Below, in pieces: positions 46,091 through 54,603 of a stretch of DNA of 64,000 bases; position 1 is the first letter of the stretch; every line of letters begins with the position of its first letter. Made by a program: the position numbers and the translations under genes. The stretch is from Neisseriaceae bacterium (GTDB lineage Bacteria; Pseudomonadota; Gammaproteobacteria; Burkholderiales; Neisseriaceae): positions 62,001 through 126,000 of the forward strand of contig JAGOQM010000006.1 in NCBI GenBank assembly GCA_017991555.1, written 5' to 3'. The notes below the pieces were generated by a model. That model worked only from the letters and a program-made list of their open reading frames with translations. It did no database searches and was not told the DNA's origin.

Positions 46091-46678
46091 TCAGCCTTCA
46101 GCTTCGGCTGAAACAGAGTAAACACTCAGTAACTGCTTGCTCTGCCCTGCACTGGCCTGGCGCACTTCGCTGAGATAATCAGGCAAAGCTGGTAGCCGCC
46201 CTGCTTCTATGTATACATAGGCGCCTGGCGCCAACGCTGACTGCAACAGCGGCCACAGGCTGGCCCAGTCATCAAACTGAAACGGTGGGTCTAAGAACAC
46301 CACGTCAAACCGCTGCCGATTACTGCGTAGAAAGGCATAGACCTCACCGACATGAAGGCGCACATCGGCAGACGACCATTCTAGCTTGGCGATGTTCTGA
46401 CGCAGCACCTGGGCCACTGAGCGGCTTTTCTCGACCAGTACGACAGGCTGAGCGCCGCGCGACTTGGCTTCTAACCCCAGTGCGCCGCTGCCGGCGTATA
46501 GGTCCAGTACGGCTTCGCCGTCTAGGGTTTGTCCTAGCCAATTGAACAGCGTCTCTCTGACGCGGTCTGGCGTGGGCCGCAGGCCTTCGCTGTCTGGGAA
46601 CTCAATCAGCCGGCGTTTGTGGCTGCCGCCAATGATGCGGACTTGGTTATTCTTTTGCTTATTACTGTGTTTACTCAT
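46091..46678 (-). CDS. rsmD: 16S rRNA m2G966 methyltransferase
   Basis: This 195-residue class I methyltransferase uses SAM. RIIGGSHKRRLIEFP and LRPTPDRVRETLFNWL form the N-terminal block, VLDLYAGSGALGLEA the SAM-binding motif and FLDPPF the catalytic N/D-PP-F. It methylates G966 in the small-subunit head. A terminator of the upstream regulator gene lies in the 67-base gap before it. Confidence 0.96.
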   Translation of the reverse strand: MSKHSNKQKNNQVRIIGGSHKRRLIEFPDSEGLRPTPDRVRETLFNWLGQTLDGEAVLDLYAGSGALGLEAKSRGAQPVVLVEKSRSVAQVLRQNIAKLEWSSADVRLHVGEVYAFLRSNRQRFDVVFLDPPFQFDDWASLWPLLQSALAPGAYVYIEAGRLPALPDYLSEVRQASAGQSKQLLSVYSVSAEAEG

Positions 46679-46699
46679 ATAGGCCTACGGAAGCATAAA

Positions 46700-46730
46700 C
46701 AAACCCGCTGCGACGGCGCATGCGGGTTTG
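46700..46730 (-). terminator. Terminator after the ntrX-like gene
   Basis: CAAACCCGC (46700-46708) and GCGGGTTTG (46722-46730) pair perfectly. An inner TGCG/CGCA with one bulge extends the stem, and on the minus strand TTTA follows. It ends the def-to-ntrX run before rsmD. Confidence 0.75.
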
Positions 46731-46745
46731 TGGGTTACGGAAGCA

Positions 46746-48026
46746 TTAAGGTTTGGCGGTTTTATCCAGCTGCCGTCTGGAGAACTGTATGCCCAGCTGT
46801 TTGAGCTTGCGGTATAAGTGCGTCCGCTCTAAGCCCACCCTTAAGGCCACCTTACTCATATTGCCCTTTTCTTGGCCAATATGGTATTCAAAATAACGGC
46901 GCTCTAGCTGTTCGCGTAGCTCGCGTAACGGCAGGTCAAAGTCAAAGCCGGTCGCTTCACTGGGTTTGCCCTGACGGAACTGCTGCAACACCGTATTGAT
47001 TTCTGGCGTGTCCACCGTGTCGCTCTCAGCGGTTAAGGCGAGGCTCTTAATCACGCCTTTAAGCTGCTCTAAGTTGCCGGGCCAATCGTATTGGCGCAGC
47101 GCATTGATCGCTGAGGTGGTGAACTTGATCTGGGGAATCTGCTTGCTTTCCACCAGTTCGGTGATGATTTGCTCGGTTAGGAACACGATGTCTTCAGAAT
47201 GCTCACGCAGCGGCGGTACCGGCACGATCACGCTCGACAAGGCGGTCAATAAACGATTATCACACTCAGGGTCCACCAATAGGTCTTGCAGCGGACGGCT
47301 ACAGGCACAGATGAGGCGTACATTAAACCGATCTAACTTAGACAACAAGAACATTAAGCCTTGTTGAATCCGGCGGCTGAACTGACCAATGTCGCCCAGG
47401 TACAAAACGCCACTGTTGGCCTGCTGCAATAGCTCTAGAGGCGCATCTAAAATTTGCTCTGGCTTGGTTGGGGTCACCCATGGGGTGTTGGGCTGGTGGA
47501 AGTAACGCGCCACCAATTCAAAACCCGAACCCGGTTCACCCGAGATCAACACCGGCGACTTTACTTTGGCCACGCGCTCTAGCTGACGATTCAGCTCTTG
47601 AATCGGCTCGCTCTTGCCCAGCTTATCCAAAGACAGCGTGGTGGCCGCCTGCATTTCGCCATACTTTAAGGCCCGTTGTACGGTACTTAATAGCTTTTGC
47701 AATGCAATCGGCTTTTCCAAGAAGTCAAAAGCCCCGATACGCGTCGCTTCTACGGCGGTATCAATACTGGCGTGACCGCTCATCATCACCACGGGCATGT
47801 TAAGTTGGCCTGACTTGCCCCACTCTTTTAACAGAGTGACGCCATCACAGTCGGGCATCCAAATGTCTAATAAGACCAAAGCAGGTCGTGTTTGATTGCG
47901 CAAATTACGTGCCACCTCTGCATTTTCAGCAAGGGTGACGGTATACCCTTCGTCTTGTAATATTTCAGACAATAGGTCACGAATGCCTACTTCATCATCC
48001 ACAATTAAAATATCACTACTACGCAT
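46746..48026 (-). CDS. ntrX: NtrX-like response regulator with degenerate AAA+ domain
   Basis: This 426-residue regulator has a receiver domain (1-120) with acidic pair Asp10/Asp11, phospho-acceptor Asp54, Ser83 and Lys105. The central AAA+ domain (about 135-330) is damaged. Walker A reads GEPGSGFE at 163-170 (Lys lost), Walker B is VLYLGDIG, and the segment that would carry GAFTGA is missing. The C-terminus is a Fis-type helix-turn-helix (MSKVALRVGLERTHLYRKL). It therefore probably does not act as a sigma-54 ATPase, as reported for neisserial NtrX. It overlaps the kinase stop by one base. Confidence 0.9.
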   Translation of the reverse strand: MRSSDILIVDDEVGIRDLLSEILQDEGYTVTLAENAEVARNLRNQTRPALVLLDIWMPDCDGVTLLKEWGKSGQLNMPVVMMSGHASIDTAVEATRIGAFDFLEKPIALQKLLSTVQRALKYGEMQAATTLSLDKLGKSEPIQELNRQLERVAKVKSPVLISGEPGSGFELVARYFHQPNTPWVTPTKPEQILDAPLELLQQANSGVLYLGDIGQFSRRIQQGLMFLLSKLDRFNVRLICACSRPLQDLLVDPECDNRLLTALSSVIVPVPPLREHSEDIVFLTEQIITELVESKQIPQIKFTTSAINALRQYDWPGNLEQLKGVIKSLALTAESDTVDTPEINTVLQQFRQGKPSEATGFDFDLPLRELREQLERRYFEYHIGQEKGNMSKVALRVGLERTHLYRKLKQLGIQFSRRQLDKTAKP

Positions 48027-50158
48027 TATGCCTCCACTAGTGGCAGGGCTATTTTAACGAGCGCACCTGTTGGCTCTTGATTAGTCAAAGTAATCGTTCC
48101 TTGGTGTTCATCGATGATTTTCTTTACCACCGACAGACCTAAGCCTGTTCCGCTGGGCTTATCGGTAATATAAGGTTCAAATGCTCGCCTTAACACATCC
48201 TGACTAAAACGTTTCCCATTGTTCTCAATCTCTAGAATAGCAAATTTTTCTTGAATACTGCTTTTAATTTGTATTACAGGGACTGTTTCTTCCTCCGCAG
48301 CTTCGATGGCATTCTTTAACAGGTTGTGTAGAACCTGTCGCAGCATGCCGCTGTCTGCATTAATTATTATGGGTATATTACTCAGTTCTGGCCTGATTGT
48401 ACAAGCCGCACCTTCATAAAGCGTCAAAACTTCGCGGATCATTTCATTCATATCAAGCTTATGCAGCTTAATTGAAGGGGCCTTGGCGTAATTTCTAAAC
48501 GCTTCCACCATGCTTTTTAAAGCGCTGACCTGCTTCACAATGGTGTCGGTCGAGCGCTTGAGCATGCCGGCGTCTTTTTCATCCAGCTTATCGCCCAGCT
48601 TCATCGCCAGCCGTTCTGCCGACAGTTGAATCGGCGTCAGCGGGTTGCGAATCTCGTGCGCGAGGCGCTTGGCTACTTCGCCCCAGGCGGCGTCTTTTTG
48701 CGCCCGCACCAGTTCGGTCACATCGTCGAACACCAACACCATGCCGCCGCCGTCTTCGGGCGCCAGCGGCGTCAGCTTGGCCAACACGATTTGGGCGCGG
48801 TCGCCTTGCACATAGTCTAACTGTACCGCATTTCGCGGTTGTTCATTGGCTAATATTTCGTGAATCATGGAGGTGAGCTGTAGCGCATCTTCATTTTGCT
48901 GTGGCCACTCGTGCCAGGGCTGATCCAACAAGGGGGTAAACGACAGCCCCAAAATCTCTTCGGCGCTGCGGTTAAAAGCGCGCAAATAGCCATTGGTACT
49001 GAACGCCAACACCCCGGCGGTGAGGCTGGCCAACACGGTTTCTAGATAGGTCTTGGCGGCTTCTTGACGGCGGCGGTTGGTTTCGGCCACTTCATTGGCG
49101 TTTTGAAGCTGCTCGGTCATGCGGTTAAACATGCTGGAGAGCGTGCCAAACTCATCCGAACGAAACACCGGGCTGCGCTTGGTAAAGTCGCCGCGGGCCA
49201 CCGCTTTGGTGGCGGCCGCTAAAGCCAACAAGGGCGCAGTAAAGCGCTGCGAGAAGAACAAGGCCCCCACCAGCGCCAGCATGATGGACAACAGCGTTGC
49301 CATCACCAGGGTGATCATGTAAAAGGTTTGCAGGCCTTCTTTGGCAAACGACATCTCGGCGTATTTGGAGCGTGCGGCCTCGATCAGCAAGGCATCTTGC
49401 GCCACTTTTTCTGGTACCAGGGCCCGCACCAAGAGGGCGTAATTCTTTTGCTCGGCGTTGGGGATCGACAGCCACACTTCGGAATACAGCTGGCGGCCTA
49501 GGCTATTGGTGTTGGTTTGGGGCTGATCTAAGGTCAGCTTGGCCAACTCGGCCTCGGTCACTTCTGGATAGGCCAGGCTTCTGACCGGACGCGGCTGAAC
49601 CGTGCGCTCGGCCACGCGCCGCTTGGCGCCTAGGTCGTACACCGCCACCTGCCCAAGGTTTTTAAGCAGCGGCTCGGCCAAGCCGTCTAGCGCCGCTTGA
49701 AAGTCGTGCTCAAAGGCGTAACTGCCGATGAGCTGAATCTGTACGTGCACGGCGTCCTTGGTGGTTTCATCAAGGGCGTAATCCAAGGCGGCCTTGCTTA
49801 AATTCAGGCTGCGATCCAACGCCACTTCGGTTTCGTCACCAAACCAAGACTCAATGCTGTGCGAGATAAACTGTGCCGACACGGCAAACAATAAAATACT
49901 GGGGATGATCGCCACTAGGGCGAACATAAAAGACAGCTTGCGCGCCAGCTTGGCGCCAAACACGCGATTTTGATGGTTTTTATGCAGCGTCCACAGCTGC
50001 TTGCCCACCACGGCGGCCAAGGCCAACAGCAGCACGCCATCGGCAATCATAATCCACCAAAAATACTCCGACAGCTTACTGGTATTGCCCGTGGCAATGG
50101 CCAACACATACAGCGACAGCACCGAAGCGGCGGCCAAGACGATCAGGATATAACGCAC
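48026..50158 (-). CDS. ntrY: NtrY-like sensor histidine kinase
   Basis: The 710-residue membrane kinase has membrane segments at about 3-21, 35-52, 75-98 and 279-304, with a roughly 175-residue periplasmic domain between the last two. HAMP is at about 302-355 and PAS at about 370-480. HisKA carries His501 in RLAHEIRNPLTPIQL, and HATPase has GTGLGLSVVKK. Its partner is the NtrX-like regulator. In Neisseria NtrYX controls respiratory genes; the signal is unknown. Confidence 0.92.
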   Translation of the reverse strand: MRYILIVLAAASVLSLYVLAIATGNTSKLSEYFWWIMIADGVLLLALAAVVGKQLWTLHKNHQNRVFGAKLARKLSFMFALVAIIPSILLFAVSAQFISHSIESWFGDETEVALDRSLNLSKAALDYALDETTKDAVHVQIQLIGSYAFEHDFQAALDGLAEPLLKNLGQVAVYDLGAKRRVAERTVQPRPVRSLAYPEVTEAELAKLTLDQPQTNTNSLGRQLYSEVWLSIPNAEQKNYALLVRALVPEKVAQDALLIEAARSKYAEMSFAKEGLQTFYMITLVMATLLSIMLALVGALFFSQRFTAPLLALAAATKAVARGDFTKRSPVFRSDEFGTLSSMFNRMTEQLQNANEVAETNRRRQEAAKTYLETVLASLTAGVLAFSTNGYLRAFNRSAEEILGLSFTPLLDQPWHEWPQQNEDALQLTSMIHEILANEQPRNAVQLDYVQGDRAQIVLAKLTPLAPEDGGGMVLVFDDVTELVRAQKDAAWGEVAKRLAHEIRNPLTPIQLSAERLAMKLGDKLDEKDAGMLKRSTDTIVKQVSALKSMVEAFRNYAKAPSIKLHKLDMNEMIREVLTLYEGAACTIRPELSNIPIIINADSGMLRQVLHNLLKNAIEAAEEETVPVIQIKSSIQEKFAILEIENNGKRFSQDVLRRAFEPYITDKPSGTGLGLSVVKKIIDEHQGTITLTNQEPTGALVKIALPLVEA

Positions 50159-50161
50159 GGC

Positions 50162-50764
50162 TTAAGGCTCCTTACTCAGATTCAGGGTCACCCAACCACT
50201 GTCTAACTTCCAGGTAGACGATGTGATGGCGTTGATCTGAAAAGGCTTGGGTAAATCACTGATGCTGAGCGACAGCTTCACCGCTGCTGACACGTCGCGC
50301 ACCGGATAGCCGGTTAAGGTACCGTTACTGAGCACGCGCCAGTTGGCGATGGCGCCAATGCTCTGAATGGCCTCGTCTAAAGTGCCATAGTCGGTGGCCA
50401 GCGTGCCCATAATCACCTTATAACGATTGGTCAATGGATGATAGCTGAGCTTGTAATTCAGGGCGGCGTGCGAGCTAAAAAGGTTGCTTAACCGTAGCTT
50501 GTACGCCTGATAGCTAGGGGCATTGAGCTGATATTCCAATCTGAAATTCAGCGCCACGCCCTGATTTAACGATTCGATCAATGGCTGTGGCAACTTGGTG
50601 CTAAAGCGGGTGCTGACCAGCATCTGTCCGCTTTTCGCAATCGTGCCTTTGGCCCGCACAACGCCAATTTCCTCGGCCATTGCGGGTAGGGAAACCAGCA
50701 ATAGGACGAGGGCTAAAAGGCAAGTTTTAGTGCTTCTGTAAAAGTGCGTAGTAAAAGCCATCAT
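50162..50764 (-). CDS. DUF4390-type secreted/periplasmic protein
   Basis: An N-terminal signal peptide (LLALVLLLVSLPAMAEE) precedes a beta-rich domain of about 170 residues containing LNFRLEYQLNAPSYQAYKLR and ending with repeated polar strands. It is conserved between rsmB and ntrY in Neisseriaceae and has no established function. The start is ambiguous: ATGs at 50788, 50773, 50764 and 50761 all overlap rsmB, and I use 50764. It lies four bases before ntrY, so a link to NtrY sensing is an inference from position. Confidence 0.8.
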   Translation of the reverse strand: MMAFTTHFYRSTKTCLLALVLLLVSLPAMAEEIGVVRAKGTIAKSGQMLVSTRFSTKLPQPLIESLNQGVALNFRLEYQLNAPSYQAYKLRLSNLFSSHAALNYKLSYHPLTNRYKVIMGTLATDYGTLDEAIQSIGAIANWRVLSNGTLTGYPVRDVSAAVKLSLSISDLPKPFQINAITSSTWKLDSGWVTLNLSKEP

Positions 50765-51983
50765 GTCGATCATTAGGTAAAAAAACATGCTGTTTTCTTA
50801 AGCGGGCGTCACTGTGGCGCGCCAAAAATGCGGTGACTTGCTGTTCGTTTTCTTCTAGGAAAATAGAACAGGTGGCCACCAACATACGACCGTTGGGCTT
50901 GAGTACTGACCACAACTGATCCAACAGGTTAACCTGCTGTTTGGCTACTTTATGGGCATCTTTGGCCTGGCGCAACCATTTAATGTCTGGGTGACGCCGC
51001 ACGACGCCGGATGCGGTACAGGGCACATCGGCCAATATCGCATCAAACGGTTCTCCAGCATACCACGCGCTTAGGTCTTGCGCATCTGCACACACCAGTT
51101 TGGCCTCGAACCCTAGCCGGGTCACGTTTTGAGCCACGCGCGCGAGGCGGCGTTCGTCAATGTCAATGGCGGTCAGGTCACACTCGGCCCACTCCAACAA
51201 ATGACCGGTTTTACCCCCCGGTGCGGCACAGGCGTCTAACACGCGCTCACCGTGCTGCGGGTCTAACAGAATGGCGGCCTGCTGGGCACCAAAATCTTGT
51301 ACCGACACCCAACCTTCAAAGAAGTGCGGCAGCTCGTCTACCCGTACGGGCTTGATGAGCTTGAGGCCATGATCGCCTAAAATTTTGGACTCAATGCCTG
51401 CCTCTGCCAGCAAGGCTTGGTACTGAGCCGCATCGGCATGGTGTTTGTTCACCCGCAGGGTCATGGGTGGATGTGACTGATTGGCCTGTAGAATATTGTG
51501 CCAATGCTTGGGGTAATGGGTTTTCATGTAGCTCACCCACCAGTTAGGGTGGTTGTGCTTGGCTAAATCATTACGCTGCATTTTGGCGGTGAGGTTTTTT
51601 TGTTCGCGTAAAAAATTACGCAACACCCCGTTGACCAAGCCTTTAAAGTTGCCTTTGGCCAGCTGGCTAGCCACTTCTACCGCTTCGTTCACCACCGCAT
51701 GGGTGGCGTTCTTGGAATAATTCAGCTGATACAGCGCCACCAACAGCAGCGCTTCGATTTCTGGCGCCGGCAGCTGTTTCGCCACCAACTGACGCAGGTA
51801 AAATTTAAGCGAGCCCAAATAACGCTGACAGCCGTAGGCAATGTCTTGCAAGGCGCCGCGCTCTTGCGCACTTAAGTCGGGATGCATGCTCATGATGCGT
51901 TGTAAGACGTCGGTCAGGTTTTGGCCTGCCTCAACCGCCATCACGGTGTCGGTCGCGAGGCGCTGTACGGTGATCATGCTCAT
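50727..51983 (-). CDS. rsmB: 16S rRNA m5C967 methyltransferase
   Basis: The 418-residue enzyme has an N-terminal NusB-like RNA-binding domain (about 1-140). The SAM domain holds LDACAAPGGKTGHLLE, the first cysteine motif DVPCTASGVVRRHP and the catalytic TCSIFLEENE. The start is at ATG 51983, overlapping the fmt stop as ATGA. The frame extends about 80 codons further, but only inside fmt. Confidence 0.95.
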   Translation of the reverse strand: MSMITVQRLATDTVMAVEAGQNLTDVLQRIMSMHPDLSAQERGALQDIAYGCQRYLGSLKFYLRQLVAKQLPAPEIEALLLVALYQLNYSKNATHAVVNEAVEVASQLAKGNFKGLVNGVLRNFLREQKNLTAKMQRNDLAKHNHPNWWVSYMKTHYPKHWHNILQANQSHPPMTLRVNKHHADAAQYQALLAEAGIESKILGDHGLKLIKPVRVDELPHFFEGWVSVQDFGAQQAAILLDPQHGERVLDACAAPGGKTGHLLEWAECDLTAIDIDERRLARVAQNVTRLGFEAKLVCADAQDLSAWYAGEPFDAILADVPCTASGVVRRHPDIKWLRQAKDAHKVAKQQVNLLDQLWSVLKPNGRMLVATCSIFLEENEQQVTAFLARHSDARLRKQHVFLPNDRHDGFYYALLQKH

Positions 51984-52912
51984 GCGTTCACCGCCTGTCC
52001 CAACACGGTACCAACGGGCACCGGCTTGCCGGCCAAATAGGCGCTCATGCCCATGCGTTTGCTGCCCGCCACCTGCCACTCGGTGATCAAGAGGCTGCCC
52101 GCACCGGTGCCCACCAACAATCCTTCGGGGCTGGCGGCCAATACTTCGCCGGCGTTGCCGCTGCGCGCTTGGATGCTGGCGGCCCACACTTTCACATTGA
52201 CGCCGTCCAGCAGCGTCCAAGCCGTCGGCACGGGGTTAAAGGCGCGGATTTTACGGTCAATCACGCTGGCCGTTTCGGCCCAGTTAATCATGGCTTCTTC
52301 TTTGCTCAATTTGTGTGCATAGGTCACGCCGTCTTCTGGCTGTGGCTCTGGCACGCGCTCTTCGAGGTTGGCCAGCGTCGCCACCACGGCCTCGGCACCG
52401 AGTTCGGTTAAGCGATCGTGGACGCTTAAGCCGGTGTCTGTGGCGCTGATGTCAGTGCGCACGGTGTGTAAAACGTCACCGGTATCTAGGCCTGCGGCCA
52501 TTTGCATGATGCACACGCCGGTTTCGGCGTCGCCCGCTTCGATGGCGCGCTGAATCGGCGCAGCCCCACGCCAGCGCGGCAAGAGCGAGGCATGAATGTT
52601 CAAACAGCCCAGACGGGGCAAATCCAACACGGCCTGAGGCAGAATCAAGCCATAGGCGGCCACCACCATAACGTCGGCCTGCTCGGCCGCAATCACTTGC
52701 TGATCGGCGGCGTCTTTTAGGTTCAAAGGCTGAAACACAGGCAAGCCTAAGGTTTCGGCCATCTGCTTCACGGCGCTGGCTTGCGCTTTCATGCCGCGGC
52801 CTTTGGGGCGATCCGGCTGGGTCAGCACCAAAGAGACGGTGTGACCAGCGGCCACAATGGCTTGGAGCGCCACCGCAGCAAAATCTGGGGTTCCTGCAAA
52901 AATAATCTTCAT
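51980..52912 (-). CDS. fmt: Methionyl-tRNA formyltransferase
   Basis: This 310-residue enzyme formylates initiator Met-tRNA with 10-formyl-THF. The start MKIIFAGTPDFAAVAL, the HASLLPRWRGAAPIQRAI block with the catalytic Asn-His, and GVCIMQMAAGLDTGDVL are diagnostic. It lies 31 bases after def. Confidence 0.98.
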   Translation of the reverse strand: MKIIFAGTPDFAAVALQAIVAAGHTVSLVLTQPDRPKGRGMKAQASAVKQMAETLGLPVFQPLNLKDAADQQVIAAEQADVMVVAAYGLILPQAVLDLPRLGCLNIHASLLPRWRGAAPIQRAIEAGDAETGVCIMQMAAGLDTGDVLHTVRTDISATDTGLSVHDRLTELGAEAVVATLANLEERVPEPQPEDGVTYAHKLSKEEAMINWAETASVIDRKIRAFNPVPTAWTLLDGVNVKVWAASIQARSGNAGEVLAASPEGLLVGTGAGSLLITEWQVAGSKRMGMSAYLAGKPVPVGTVLGQAVNA

Positions 52913-52943
52913 GTATTTTGGGTCTTTTGGTAGGTCTTATGGC

Positions 52944-53447
52944 TTACGCCATTTGTTTGGTCCGCTTTTTTAATTTGGTTTTGATGCGCTTTTGCTTCAT
53001 GTCGGACAGGTACTCAACGAATACCTTACCCGCCAGGTGATCCAATTCGTGCTGAATACAAATGGCCAAAAGGCCGTCGGCCTGTAGCTCAAAGGCTTCG
53101 CCCTCGGCGTTCAAAGCACGCACGGTCACGGCTTCGGCGCGGGTCACGGTGTCGTACACGCCTGGTACCGACAAGCAGCCTTCTTCATACGTTGTCTGGC
53201 CCGATTTGGCCACAATTTCTGGGTTGATCAACACCAATAATTGGTCTTTTTCTTCTGATAAATCAATCACCACTACGCGCTCATGCACATCCACCTGGGT
53301 GGCAGCAAGGCCAATGCCCGCGGCTTCATACATGGTTTCAGCCATATCACTTACCAAGGTTTTGATGCGTTCATCCACCTTGGCCACGGGTTTGGCAACG
53401 GTGTGTAGGCGCTCATCTGGGTAGCGCAAAATGTCTAATAGTGCCAT
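52944..53447 (-). CDS. def: Peptide deformylase
   Basis: This 167-residue Fe-dependent enzyme removes N-formyl groups from nascent chains. The three motifs are [17 protein letters not shown] (metal Cys) and QHELDHLAG (HExxH). The start is at [15 protein letters not shown], 53447. The frame extends to 53507 without support. Two TATAAT-like boxes overlap in the gap upstream (53551-53563, minus strand). Confidence 0.97.
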   Translation of the reverse strand: MALLDILRYPDERLHTVAKPVAKVDERIKTLVSDMAETMYEAAGIGLAATQVDVHERVVVIDLSEEKDQLLVLINPEIVAKSGQTTYEEGCLSVPGVYDTVTRAEAVTVRALNAEGEAFELQADGLLAICIQHELDHLAGKVFVEYLSDMKQKRIKTKLKKRTKQMA

Positions 53448-53612
53448 GCTCTTACTTTCATGTTTGTGTCGGTCGTTATGAGGGAAATGACTGAATGAGG
53501 CGGCCAATCCGAACCCTTATGCTCAGGCTGGGCACAGTCATTATCACCCCATTATAAATTATAACCCTAGCCTATGGCGAAGTTTAGTGCATTGGCCGCC
53601 ACAGCCAGCGAC

Positions 53613-53654
53613 GCGCCACCAAAACGACCGCCCTGCTCGCCGTTTTGGTGGCGC
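53613..53654. repeat. 14-bp perfect hairpin between def and the SDR gene
   Basis: GCGCCACCAAAACG (53613-53626) and CGTTTTGGTGGCGC (53641-53654) pair perfectly with a 14-base loop. No T-run follows on the minus strand, so it is a strong stem-loop but not a classical terminator. It may still end the short-chain dehydrogenase transcript or protect its 3' end. Confidence 0.75.
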
Positions 53655-53665
53655 TGGCGCCCGCC

Positions 53666-54418
53666 TTATTGAGCGGTATAGCCGCCGTCAACCAATAAAG
53701 TGGTGCCGTTGACAAACGAAGCGGCGTCGCTGGCCAAGAACAGCACCACGCTCGCCACTTCTTCTGGCTTGCCTAAACGGCCCTGTGGATGCAGGTCAAT
53801 CAAGGCCTGACGGGCCGGTCCTTGAATCGCTTGCAGTAAAGGGGTGTCAATATAGCCGGGACACACGGCGTTAATGCGGATGTTTTTGGCGCCATAGTCA
53901 ATGGCCAAGGTTTGCGTCAGCAGCTTCACCGCGCCTTTGGCGGCGCTGTACGCGGTCACGCCAGCCTTGCCCACAAAGCTGTGAATCGACCCGCAGTTCA
54001 CAATCGCACCGCCCTCGGGCTGGGTCAGCATGTGCTCAATCACGTATTTATCCGATAAAAACACGCCGTTGAGGTTCACGTCGATGACTTTTTGCCAGTC
54101 GGCATACGAGGTGTCGGTAATGGCGCCGCCAGAGCCGATGCCGGCATTGGCAAACAGCACGTCAATGCGCCCAAACTGGGCCACGGTGGTCGACACCATG
54201 TTTTGAACATCGGCCTCTTTGGTGACGTCTACTTTAATAAACAACGCTTCATGACCCTGCTGCACAAGGTCGTTCACCACGGCGGCCCCGGCTTCGGCGT
54301 AGTCGGCAATCACGACGTTGGCCCCAGCTTGGGCGAATGCGGCCGCGGTCGCTTGCCCAATGCCGCTGGACCCACCGGTCACAATCACCACTTTATCCTG
54401 AAAATTTGCCTGCATCAT
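53666..54418 (-). CDS. Short-chain dehydrogenase/reductase (classical SDR)
   Basis: This complete 250-residue SDR has the cofactor motif TGGSSGIG (residues 15-22), NAG in FANAGIG, the catalytic Ser in NCGSIHSFVG and YSAAK. Asp in VVIADYAEAG after the second strand suggests NAD preference. The C-terminal FVNGTTLLVDGGYTAQ is typical. AAGGAG lies five bases before the ATG. The substrate cannot be read. It stands alone, divergent from dprA. Confidence 0.92.
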   Translation of the reverse strand: MMQANFQDKVVIVTGGSSGIGQATAAAFAQAGANVVIADYAEAGAAVVNDLVQQGHEALFIKVDVTKEADVQNMVSTTVAQFGRIDVLFANAGIGSGGAITDTSYADWQKVIDVNLNGVFLSDKYVIEHMLTQPEGGAIVNCGSIHSFVGKAGVTAYSAAKGAVKLLTQTLAIDYGAKNIRINAVCPGYIDTPLLQAIQGPARQALIDLHPQGRLGKPEEVASVVLFLASDAASFVNGTTLLVDGGYTAQ

Positions 54419-54603
54419 GCGTACTCCTTATATCAAGTATTTAAAGGTCTGGCCTTCGTTAGGCCCTTTGATTTAAGCATAGTTCATGTTTTATGATGCA
54501 CCCAAATAGTTTAAAAAACAACACCCTAACGCCCGCCTATCCATGACCAATGTCAGCATGCCATAATCATATACCCATATTTCCCTATATATAAGGTGTC
54601 ATC

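Noticed and set aside
46760..46785. Possible neisserial DNA uptake sequence (GCCGTCTG near 46770)
   Set aside because: The last bases differ from GCCGTCTGAA, it lies in the coding end of the ntrX-like gene, and I noticed no repeated intact copy in the gaps I read. An exact word count is needed to settle whether this genome uses such a sequence.
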